A DNA stretch of 64,000 nt from Stichopus chloronotus (taxonomy: Eukaryota > Echinodermata > Holothuroidea > Aspidochirotida > Stichopodidae): contig CM037836.1 of assembly GCA_021234535.1 (NCBI GenBank), forward strand, positions 16,289,111 through 16,353,110. Direction: 5' to 3'. Positions within the stretch are counted from its first letter, which is position 1. Each line of letters starts with the position of its first letter. The notes below the pieces were generated by a model, which did no database searches, was not told where the DNA came from, and saw nothing but the letters and a program-made list of their open reading frames with translations. Below, one piece after another: positions 1-11,400 of the stretch. A program made the translations under genes and the position numbers.

Positions 1-110
1 GGGCGTCTAATCAATAAAAGACCCCGAGGCATATTTTTATTATCGAATTTATTTTGCTCATCTCCAATTTTGCAAAATCTTCTACTTTCTTTGCTCTTCT
101 TCATCCACAG

Positions 111-1997
111 TCCATTTCTCTGTAGCGATGACTGGTAAACTGGAAGGCCGTGAAACCTCACAACCGATAAGATTTGACAAAGCTTTCTCCAGGGAGCCAG
201 AAGAAGCCTTTGCAGTTGAAGAGAAAGCCAGTGAATTCATTTGCCCCCGTCCTGGATCATACTTCTTTACTTTCAGGTAAAGTTTGATATAAAGTCAATC
301 AGGTTTCAAAACCCATCAGGTGTAGTCATAGTCACTGCGATATCCACACACGAACATAATAAACGTTGCATTTTTGTAGATACTTGTGTCAACGTGTACA
401 TTTGAGCAGATAACTGTACTTCTTTTCGAACGAGGCTGTGATGTTCAAAGCTTAAATATAAACAAACAGAATTTTTCATTCCCAGTACAGTGTTTTCCCA
501 CGGATGATGCTTTCTTTGTCCTTGGGCAAAGAAAAAGAAAAACTGATTCTGGTAAAAAATGAATATCGGTCAAAAACAAAAGAAGTAAATTAACACAATC
601 AAGGTAAAAAATAAGTTAACATGGACGATTTCTTCTGAGTAACTGAGTCCAAAATTGAAGAAAAACTTGGGTTGAGGTAGATGTTATAAACATTTAATAT
701 TTTCATCTTTAGAATACACAAATATAGAAACACTCCCCCCTTTTTGATTTGTCACCTCCTAGTCAACTTTCACCTCGCCTACATTTTTCAAATTGAGGGC
801 GTTCTCTCAAAATATGAACGTTAGGATAACGAAGACCGTTTAAATTTGATTTGAATGAGGTTCCGGCCTGACGGAAATGAAAGCAGGCGTACTTCGAAAA
901 GCCAAATGATGTTTTCTTAAATACGAGATGACGTCCCCAGCCCCTCGGGCAATAACAATGACAACAACTGGGGTGGAAATTGAGATGATGAAGCAGGATT
1001 CAAACAAATGTTCTCGATAAAATCTAAATTATCTAAAAAACAAAAAAACAAAACAAAACAAAAAAAAACGACGAAGATATGTGGAATGTTGCGTGGATTG
1101 CAATGTTAAAAAAGCACCGACAATCTTGAAAGTTTAACGATGTTGATAGGACGTTTGTGTTCGGTTGTAATTGACGATCGACGACGACGAGGGTCAAAAT
1201 GGCAGCGATTACGATGTATCCTTTTAAATGCTGAAATATGAGTTCAAAATTTGTCAGAGATAAGTCAAATTCCCCGGAATATGTCATCTCCACTACAAAA
1301 TATCTTTAAGTCCTGTTTTTGCATGAATATTACATATCCATTCCCAATCGGTCTGTTTGATTTCAACCAACGGTGATTGATCGCTATGCAGTTTGGATAG
1401 TCTGAATTATGAAAGGGCCGACGGAAATGTCGAGACAATTTTTACATTTAAGTATCTGGAAGATGAGTGCATCTTTCTCATTCAGGTTCTGTGACGTGAT
1501 TTTTTCCCTTTCTTTCTCATCGCTGAAACACCGACAAAGTTCAAAGGCAGATGACCAGGCGATAACCAGTGCAACCATCATATTCCAACTTAAACATATT
1601 GATAAATCCACAATTATTAAACTTGTGTCTGTGTTTTTGAATAAAACAATACTCGAATATTATATTTTTTTGTGATTTCGAGAAAACAGTGTCCACAAAA
1701 AAAGAAGAAATTTAATTATTTAGCTTTGGTTTCCTACTCTTTCTCCTCCATTTTTACAGCATTCGTGCCGACCAAGGTAAATCGGCATCCGTACAGTTAG
1801 TCAAGAACCAAACTCCGCAAGTCATGAACTTCGTAGACATGAACGACAATAACACAGGTGTCTCTACTCAAACGGTCATTCTTAATCTACAAACGGGTGA
1901 TAAAGTATGGCTACGCCTCGACGGAGGGACTGACTATGGTCTGAGAAGCCACCCCCTTTCACCGATGATAACATTCACCGGGATAAATTTGTCCTAA
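111..1997 (+). CDS. C1q-domain protein, 3' two exons (5' truncated by window edge)
   Basis: Two exons, 111-276 and 1760-1997, joined over an intron with cag|gtaaag donor and tttttacag acceptor; the codon split AG|C restores an open frame ending in TAA at 1995-1997. The first exon begins after a cacag acceptor at 106-110 and reads VHFSVAMTGKLEG, the usual start of a C1q beta-sandwich (A/V-F-S-V-A). It then has the F-C-P-x-P-G-S-Y-F-F-T-F core. The second exon carries QLVKN, the LQTGDKVWLRL strand and a final ITFTGINLS, which closes a C1q domain. About 134 residues are visible, so the domain is nearly complete, while any signal peptide and collagen or coiled-coil stalk lies outside the window. 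C1q-domain proteins are usually secreted trimers that act as pattern-recognition lectins or complement-like factors; the ligand here is unknown. Confidence 0.88.
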
Positions 1998-2257
1998 ACT
2001 CTAATCCGTTGGTGTATCTTTACTTAACTCGTGGACCTACGTATCCCTGAAGAAGAAAGAGAGAAAGTGGTCACTTCGTGTTGTACCCGACATCATTTTG
2101 TCCCTCGTACACGTGATGCAATCTAAGCTCGATCAGCTTTGAAATTGCCTCTGGTCGCTTAATATCCAATGGTACTTGAAAAGAACCATGATTATTTATG
2201 TAAAACTATGATACCTCCTACTTGACTGATGAGATTTTTTTTATTTCAGAACAAAAA

Positions 2258-2306
2258 ACAAACAAACAAACAAACAAACAAACAAACAAACAAACAAACA
2301 AACAAA
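2258..2306. repeat. (AAAC)n simple repeat
   Basis: Near-perfect tandem AAAC tetranucleotide tract, about twelve units, in the putative 3' flank or 3' UTR of the C1q gene. Confidence 0.9.
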
Positions 2307-2719
2307 TAAGAATAGAAATAGAAATAAGAAAAAAAATCCAAGTATGGTATGTGAGGGGAGGTCTCACGTAAAAAGATCAGACTACGAAGAGACAAGGGGT
2401 TATCTGATGTACATACCTTATTTCTTTTTTACCTCTTTGGCATTTGTAAAGGTGTAATGAGCGACTGCCTTCCCTTAATGAATTAAATTATTTTTCGTGG
2501 CAACTGAAAAACATGTTGTCCCTCAATTTCTTTCTTTTTTCCTTGTTAGCACTATGTGGTTCCAAGTAACGGGATTATTGGCGCGCCTATCTATGTTTGC
2601 AATGAAAATTTATTGCTTTTGCTTCTATATCACCTACAGTATATATATGTTGAAAAAAAAAATAACCTGTGAAGTTACTGCAGAGTTTGAATATGAAAGT
2701 CAGTCAACAATAGAAAGGC

Positions 2720-2725
2720 AATAAA
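2720..2725 (+). promoter_or_regulatory. possible poly(A) signal for the C1q gene
   Basis: AATAAA on the + strand about 720 bases after the C1q stop codon. A further AATAAA lies near 3371. Either could end the transcript; neither is tested. Confidence 0.25.
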
Positions 2726-2729
2726 CAAC

Positions 2730-4650
2730 AAATTATACACTGTTTTTTCTTCGTGGATTTCGATGTGTGGATGTGTGTGTGTGTGTTGGGTTCGGGGTGT
2801 GTTGGGTTGTGTGTTCGGTTTGGTAGTGTTTTCTGCTGTAGATGGATGCCTCAGATAAACTGACTGACAATCGTACGAATCACAGTACTGGGTCAATATA
2901 TTTACTTTGCTTCTTAATGTTTAATGTATAGGGCAAGTCCACATCATGTTCACATGTTTCTCAAAGACATACCGGTATGTTGTCAGGCCGAAATGAAGTA
3001 AGTTGTGTTTTCTTTGTGTCCATAGTAACTTTAAAAAAAAAAAAACCAATCGTACTTCAACGTGGAATAGTCATCATGTGTTTATTAACTGCCGACTGGC
3101 ATGGTGTTCCAAGTTGATATGGTCGTATAATGTCGCATGGTAGATCACAGCAAACTTCTCCAAAAGACGGAAAAAAAAAATACAAGATACAGTCTTGACA
3201 TCTTAAAGTCACTAAATTTTGTACACATACATAAAAATTGTCTAGATCAGAATAAAAACAAGACATAGTGTATGAACGTTTTTACTACATTTGTTAAATA
3301 CGATTCACATAACATGCTTGTCTATTACTACACATTTTCAATCTTATGTTGAGCCCAGTTGTATAGGAGTCAATAAAGATCAAAGTATGACTTTTTTCTT
3401 TCACAAGTCAATGACGTTATTATTTTCACACAGATGATAATGATCTCCAAATTTAACAAGGGAGAGCATGCGGCACTGTTTGTATCCCCTCTCACCGTTT
3501 ACCTCAACGTACCTGAGGTCGGCAGGGGGCAATGTGTGAAGGTTTATCTCTATTAGCGTAACAAAGAAATACTCGACTTCTCACAAGTTTTGGTAAACTA
3601 TCTATGAATATGTAGCTAGTGGTTTAGAGAATCCGTACCATGCAATAATCACCTCCCCCTACCCGTAGTGTGACAAATCACAGAGCTCTGAGATCTCAAC
3701 AAACGAACAAAAAACAAACAACAAACAAGCAAATAAACAAACAAGTAAGCAAACAAATAAACAAACAAAAACAGGGTGTAATTGCTTAACGCCGGATGGA
3801 GCGTGCTTACAATATTTATTCTTCATTCGATTGCATTGTTTGAACCTTATCCCGGAAACAATATTCGACGCGCCTTTTCATTACATTCTTACTCATTTCC
3901 GTTGTTTATTTCATCACACAGCGTGGTATGAATTGTGTATTCTCTGAGTTTCTGTAGTAAATGCCTCATATTTAGTCTTTCAAACTAGATATGTCATTTC
4001 TGAAAACATTAAGAGTTACAGATGTAAGGGGATACAAATAATGCGCGGTGTTTCATAATGGCCACGAAAACAAAACATTGGAAAATATTCGTCATGTTAT
4101 AAAATGACTTGACTATGAGACTTTGATTTGATTCTTGTTTACAGTACAAAAAGAAAAGTCAGCAATTTATACTTTCTTTACATGACGATCTTACAAAACA
4201 CATGGTGAAAACTTACTGTAAGTGTGCGTCAAATCATGGACATCTTTAGCGGCAAACAAACCTCGAGGTAGACATTGATGACTTTTAACCAACAACATTC
4301 CACTTGCAATTTTTTTGCGACAAATCTTTTAAAGAGATATACTTATATTCAGTTTGGAAGAAGAAAATGGAAAAGCTATGTATAACATTACAACCAGCAG
4401 TGACGTCAATGTTAAAAGAATTTTCAGCACTATTCTCGCCGAAATGTTATACACCGTCAACATCATGGCCATCTCATAAGACGCTACTTGAGGAAATAAT
4501 ATTCAAAGGTATTTGCAAAGGACGTTATTTGCCAAGGACTAAGAGCTATTCTTGAAATAAATGTAAACACGTACGGTTCTGGAAGGAAAATCACAAAATC
4601 TTCTTTACTGTGGAAGAAACAAAGGGCTATCTTGGGTATGTTTGTATTTT
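2730..4650. other. intergenic, no gene recognised
   Basis: Only short AT-rich chance reading frames are present. The stretch holds a GT-rich run near 2765-2820, a short poly-A run near 3031-3043 and an AAAC/AAAT-rich tract at about 3698-3771. I see no splice-bounded coding exon. Confidence 0.6.
3698..3771. repeat. imperfect AAAC/AAAT/AAAG simple repeat
   Basis: Degenerate tetranucleotide tract dominated by AAAC units with interspersed AAAT and AAGC units; similar in composition to the tract at 2258-2306. Confidence 0.75.
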
Positions 4651-4653
4651 ATT
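4648..4653 (-). promoter_or_regulatory. possible poly(A) signal of the left ARM-Death-TIR gene
   Basis: TTTATT on the + strand gives AATAAA on the minus strand, about 200 bases after the stop codon and directly beyond the AGGCCT minisatellite. Confidence 0.35.
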
Positions 4654-4664
4654 GTAAATTTTTA

Positions 4665-4851
4665 GTATACATATATATATATATACTATACATACTATAT
4701 ATATATATATATATATAGGCATATATATAGGCCTATATATAGGCCTACATACAGGCCTATATATAGGCCTATATATAGGCCTAGGCCTATATATATAGGC
4801 CTAGGCCTATATATATATAGGCCTATATATATATAGGCCTATATATATATA
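4665..4851. repeat. palindromic (TA)n / AGGCCT minisatellite
   Basis: An AT dinucleotide array interrupted about ten times by AGGCCT, with spacing alternating between roughly 6, 12 and 16 bases. Each AGGCCT is itself a palindrome and sits in self-complementary TA flanks, so the tract can fold on either strand. It begins only 6 bases beyond the stop codon of the left ARM-Death-TIR gene, so on the minus strand it should occupy the start of that gene's 3' UTR. A minus-strand AATAAA lies just past it at 4648-4653. Confidence 0.9.
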
Positions 4852-4856
4852 TTTCT

Positions 4857-5438
4857 CTAAATGATAATACAAATCGAAGATCTTCTTGATTGTTTATTTC
4901 CTTTGGGAATAACCTGATCTGATTCAGCTCTTCCCTGCAGACGACTGGGAGCTGGAGTGCGGGATCTCTCCGGTAGGGATCTACTACTTCCGGGAGCACT
5001 TACGTGCTTCACATAAACCTGGGATGATTTATCACGGTGTCTTGATATTGCAGAGTCTGATACATTTCTGCTCAGTTTATCAGCTTTTCCATCATCTCTA
5101 GGGGATTCTCCACCATTTGGTTCCCTTTCATGATTTTTGTCGCCATGGAGCGCTAAATTTGGTTTGGATTGGTGGTTATTATTTGTAGCTTTTTGCTTCA
5201 AGATATTGTTGAGCTTCTCAACGATCATTGAGACACCCTCTTTCATATCTGTAGTTCGTCTGATATCGATGTTGTTCATCTCTAAAACGGTACCGCTGTT
5301 TGGATCGTTTGGCGGCCACGTCATCTTTTCGTCAATGAGAACCAATAGAATCGATTTATTCAATTCATCCGATAGTTTCAATTGGAGTTTGCAGTCTGAT
5401 GACGAAAGGTATTTTTCTGACAAGCAAGCGACGACGAC
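4857..5438 (-). CDS. left copy, TIR2 C-terminal half, disordered tail and CaaX box (exon 17)
   Basis: Begins VVVACLSEKYLSSSDCKLQL after an atgtcag acceptor (phase 0). The KLQL places Gln where the right copy and TIR1 have the catalytic-type Glu (CRREV, CNKEV). TIR core strands follow (ILLVLIDEKMTWPP). The remaining residues are a Ser, Arg, Lys and Pro-rich, probably disordered tail. The last residues are RRSSICIII and a stop (TAG at 4857-4859), a well-formed CaaX prenylation motif behind basic residues. Confidence 0.85.
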   Translation of the reverse strand, partial: VVVACLSEKYLSSSDCKLQLKLSDELNKSILLVLIDEKMTWPPNDPNSGTVLEMNNIDIRRTTDMKEGVSMIVEKLNNILKQKATNNNHQSKPNLALHGDKNHEREPNGGESPRDDGKADKLSRNVSDSAISRHRDKSSQVYVKHVSAPGSSRSLPERSRTPAPSRLQGRAESDQVIPKGNKQSRRSSICIII

Positions 5439-8400
5439 CTGACATGTACAAGCGAAAAATAAAAATGTGAGGCAAAGAAGGACTGGGAAACAAACTCCAA
5501 GTAATGTCTCTAGGCTTAACTAAACACACTTTGAAATGCAATGTTATCTGAGGTATATTGCACCTAAGAACATTATTTGTTGCACTTATTTGAACTGGCA
5601 CTGACCACTGATAATATCTCATGAATGGTATTAAACAAAGGACTTATTGACTCACAATGTATACTGAAGTACTAAGCATTTCAATGGCAGCAGAGAAGCA
5701 AGAGTTACCGATAACTTGTTGGTCAAGGTAACCTTGATTTGAAACTTGTTGACGGTCGATATAAATAACATTCCATCTATTGAGTGAAAACTGTCCCTTG
5801 ACTTGAATTTCTGGAATTTTTGTATGATATTGGAATTTTTGTATGACATAATCATGACCCTCCAATATCGAAATACGATTATCAGATGTATCGTCAATTT
5901 TCCATTGACATCATGTTCACATTAACCGTTTATATTAATCCAGTGAGCGGTGTTAGGTAATTGATATATCGAAACAACTCGTGAACTGGAGAGAATATGA
6001 TCGTTAACGTGTGTCATTAGAGTTGATTGTATCGCTAATTCCAAATATCATATCACATTTATCTCGCTGTGGGCCTATATGTGACATGAACATCGACATG
6101 AACATAGATGATAAATATCAATCTCAAGTTACCTAAAGTTCCGCTACTCGGAAATTATAGCAAGAGTTATACTTGCCATTAATAACGGTTTTTTTTGTTT
6201 TAGTGTGCTTACAGTTCGAAAAAGAGAAAGCGGAAAAGGAAAATCTTGTACTGTCTTTCTCAGTTTGTTCAGTTTCATTTGATAATTAGGCTTGGAGGAA
6301 ACATGGCGTTAATCAACCCAGTGGACTGGGTGTCTGTTCCATCCATCTTCCTTTTTTGGTCTTTTAATATAATATTCCCGGTATACATGCATCTATTATC
6401 CAGTTGGTAGGAACGTCGGTCAGAGCTGAGCTAATTGGATACGGGGAAGCTAGTTAGTAGTCACGATTATTATAGAAACTGATCCAATTTTTTAAATCAG
6501 AAACTGTCGTGGAAATCCTCTGCCTTAGGAAGATTACAATTGGTATAGTTTTCAAGGACGACGAGAAATAAGCAACTGCAATTTACTTGCAACCGTTACA
6601 TACATTATGAGCCGATACTTGACGCGAAACAGAGCCTCTGATTTACGCGCATATATGTATATTTTTTTCAAACGTTGTACATTGCATATCGTACTTTTGT
6701 TTGACTCTCGTCCTCTTACGTATACCTTTGCATTTCTCATGGTAGCCTCGACCACGTCATTTCTTGTGTTGTCCATCCAAGACCTCAATCCGTGATTGGT
6801 CAGATAGTGGTGAATATCTGCGACCTTTGACTGCATGTCCCGCTCGTATGAGAGGAAGACGTCATACTGCAATTATGTCCAAAATGATAAAGACCACACA
6901 ACAAATTGTTTCCCTTTCTGGAGTATAACCATGTATTGATATGTTATACAGCTAGGCTTGCAAGGTTTATGGAAAGAGGGACGTTAGGGTTTGGGTACGA
7001 CGGTGAAATGTCCAGTATGTAAACAAATAATCATAGAAAAACGATAAAACTTCAATGGATAAATGTGTTACCATTTTGTCTCTTCATATATAACAACGTG
7101 CTTAAAACTATAACTTTTCACACAACAGAGGGATATACGAAAAATCCGACATTAAAAATATATCAGAACCAATTCTGATGGAATGTGATCAAATCAAAAT
7201 CAATGCAACTTTTTTTTCTAGATTTACACCAGTGAAGATCTTTGTTACAAGTACGCACTTTAGGCCAATCAAGCGATTGTAATCGGTTGGACACCGTTTT
7301 GACGCGTACGTTTAATTTTGAATAGTACACAGAAATATACTAACTCACATCGTTAGATGCAGCGATGTCTTCGTCTTGGCTCGTTCCACGTTTAATCGAT
7401 TCGAGTAAATGGGTACGATTATCTGAAGGGCAACGAATCCAAGCAGATAAAGACTTGAGCAATTTGTACGGTCAGAATATTTCATGAAACATTTAAATAT
7501 TAATTTTAAACCTAATTAAACTCTCTTTTTTTTTTGAAATCAAAATTTACGGCTACGTTTCATAAGCTTATATTTAAGCTTTGTAGTAAGTTGTTGCAGA
7601 GGTTATATAAAAAGGCCCTACTAGTTCATCAATGCATGCAATATCATGCTTCTAAGTTCACTAGTCTCCTTACCGATTTTAGTCTCTGCTTAATTTATTG
7701 AGGAATATATGGTGATCGGAAAGTTTCATGAGTAAGATGTGGAACACCTTGGATCTTAACAAAGTCTGTTGCATTTTCTGCGCCACATAGCTACATGCAC
7801 TGAGTTCAAGTGTTTCCCTACCTTCCAGAGATAATTCTGGATCGGGAGAAGCGTAATTACTTATTTTTCTAAGCAATTCTTCGAACCCGGAATCCGGCCA
7901 GAATTTTTCTCCTCTGGTGTACTCTCCCTCAGAGAAGAATTGGATGTAGAGAAGCGGAGCAAAGAGCATGCTCATAGATCCCTCAGGAGGCCAGGAAATA
8001 TTCTCGATCAAAATAGGGATGATTGGTTTGTTCAGGAGATTGGCAAGATTCACCTATTAGTGCAAGATTGCAAAATCAAATGTGATAATTAAAGTAAGAT
8101 GCACGTATTTAAACAAAAAACAATGGTGTTCTTTATTTGACAATCTTAAAAAAATAAAACAAAGAAAAAAAAACACAGTATTTCTGAACATTGAGGAAAT
8201 TCGTCAAATCTAAAGAATCTCAAATACAGCGGTTAGGTCGACGAAAGTAAAGTTCATTGTAACATCAGCGTTGTTATCATCATTACACTCTAATTGTGTA
8301 ATCTCCAGTAATCCATGAAATACAATAATTAAATCGTTCAAAGTTTCACGCTTGAAACTGGTGCTCAGAGGATGACTCACTTCCTTGTTACAATTTTCTG

Positions 8401-11400
8401 ATTTCGCGTATTTTGATGTCACTATACACAGAACTATTTCTGCTGCTCTCATTCCGTCATTGATCTTGGCAAACAGTTGGTCACCTCCACCCATCTGACC
8501 AATGTCCATCCAACATCGGTATCCGGCCATCTCCAGATGGTCCTTGACAGCTTTTACCTCCGGTTGATGATCCCACTGGTAGCTGATGAAGACAGGGCAA
8601 GGTTTGTCGGACATCTCACTAACTGGCGTTAACACCGTTTTATCTGTATAAGAAGCAAGTCACAAAAAGGACCGAAAAGGAAACAAAAACGAAAGTCATG
8701 GTGAAATAAAAAGAAAAACTTTGATCTGTTTTATTGTACCTGAGATCACATTGATTCATATAGTTAAAATCTGTGAGGTATGTCCTCTCTACATAGTGTT
8801 ATTTACAGTTGAACTCGAATCGTTAAATTTTGTGCCATTAAAGGTCATTTACCCATGACCACAGAATTCTTTCCAGTATTTGACATCCCCTACCTGCTTC
8901 CTCAAGAGCTTTCTCTACAATTTCAGCTGCCTCTTTCCTTCCCATGTCCTGGAGAGCTGTAAGAATGGCATAGGTTGCATCACTGCTCTTGTGCGTGGAG
9001 TACCATTCTGCGAGTATAGCCATGGTAGGGTCAGGAGACAAGGCCCAGTTAAGAACGTCTTCACCAGAATAACCAAGCCGAATTGCTAGATACTTCCAGT
9101 CATACTCATGTTCGGGATTGAGAATCTTGGAAACGTCACGTGACCACTTAGGCGCATTAGTTAGAGTCTGAATAAGAGTGGTGAAGGAACTGGCAGGTGA
9201 AATTACGCATGTCGTAGTTTACATATTACACATATACAGATAAACGGAATCTGAACTCCGATTACGCAATATGTTATACTCTGTAAGTGTGATCGTGGCA
9301 CAAGATGTAAGTACATATTATTGCTATCCTCTGTGGTATTCTCCATAGAATACTTATGCTGTAACAAGGAAACAAGGATGTCCTTTATACACCCCTTTGA
9401 TGGGCCAACCCGTACCCTTCTTTTATAAACGATGAAGTGGGTGATGCTAACATTCTGTGCCACTGTCGTTTACCGTGCTATAGCTATTTTAGAAATAGAC
9501 TGATGGCGCACTTCGACTAAACAAAGTTATCCGGATCAGACCTGAGATGGTAGGGAAAAGATTATTTCAACGTTTTATTAATAAATAGGTGTAGCTCAGG
9601 GTAAAAGGGTGGTCATATTCCCCTTGTAGAGGGCAGCAAAACAATACTATCAAAATCTGTCTGGGCCGAATCTGTCTATAGTTGTCGTCAGCACATTTAT
9701 TGTCACACGTAAGAGACTAGTAGACGAAATAAACCAACTTACCTTTTCATCTATTTCAGTTACTTTATTCTGAGTTTCTTTCACGTCTTGTTCCACGGCT
9801 GATATTTCTTTCCCGAGTTGCTCCTGCGAACGTGTAATTTCTTCAATCGATCTCGAATTGTGCGTGATCTCTTCATCAATATCTTGGACGGCTTCTGCAT
9901 TGAACTTTGCACGTTCGTCTAATGAAGCCGCCTCTGACCTTTGAACTTTGACGGCACTGTCCAAAATGCCCAACCTTGAATGATATAGTGAAGGAACACA
10001 GCTTGAATCCAAGGGAACGTATCTTTTAAAGAATATGACATTCAATATTGTCTCAGTTTAATGCAGTTACACAAGCTCTTTAATGATCGTCACCTTTGTA
10101 TGCTGGTATTGATAACAATAACCTTAGTGCATTTTGTACCTCTGTGCATATGAATGCATATGCAATTGTCTCTTGTAGTTTAGGACTTAGTCGTATGATT
10201 CAATAATTTACTTACGTTCTATCTTCAATGAAGTCTAACACTAGGTTTACTGTGTCGTTCAATCCGAGAGCCGTCCCCTCCTTTTCAGCTTCGATATTAG
10301 CTTTGTATCGTGCGAGGATCTGTTTATATTTTTCTCCGATTCTCTTCATCTCCATCAGAATCGATCCTTTGTGTTCCTCTCCAACAGTTTGCAGCCTCTT
10401 GACCATTGCTCTCAAACAGCGTTCTGCATCCTCCTGAAGAAAGAGAGAGACAGAGAGGTGGAGAGAGAAGTGGAGAGAGATTTATCTATACGCATGAATT
10501 ATTCGAATGGTCAACACTTTTAACTTTGCAGGAATCTTGACTTTAAGTTAAAAGAATATAATTATGAATATCTCGCCATACGCTATTGTTTGTTTCTAAA
10601 CCAGAGAGGTGCACGATACCTGTACTAGACAATGGGGCATGGACTTCTTTTGTTTATTTCGTGACTCAGGTGATAATCTAAATTTACCATAGCACAGTTA
10701 CTTTATGATAAGTGTTGACGCATCTGGCCCATCACGCCTACAGATGTTGCGCATTAGCAAGGGAAAGTGAAAAATTTTAGGACGTTTTCAGACCAATTAA
10801 CTTCACTTCTGAGAGCGTTTCAATAGATTTTTCATATGATACATGATTGAAATATGCATCATGCTATTCATGTGTGGAGAGGTTTAGGTAGTGATTACAC
10901 AGAAATCACCGTAGTACATTACGCTAGTTTTAATACACTGCATACGGACGCACGGTTAGCACGTAACGATGTAATTTATATTGAAAAGAAATTCACTGAA
11001 ATAAAGTCAAAATGTTTACTTTAAATGTCCCACTGAGGTCTTTACGGTCCTACCTCACTCATTAAGCCGATATTTGCGACTGTACGCGCAGCAGAGTGGG
11101 TAACATCCGGTACCCTGTCCCACGTCTGCAGTAGCATCCTGTAGTGGTTAGCTACCTCGGCTGGGTAGGAGGAGGATATTTCAGCAACCACCATGTAGGC
11201 TAAAAAGCAAATGGAGGTACTTCGTAAATCATTAACGATTATCTGCAACACTGGGAGAAGTTTCTGTTGAGAGGAAAAGAAAAGAAGAAAAAACAATGCG
11301 TAAATGGGCGATATTTCTTGTTTTTATAATTAGCATAGGTTAATGCAGGGATGTGTCGTGCAGGTTTTCCTAAAAGTATATTTGAATACGTAGGGAATGG

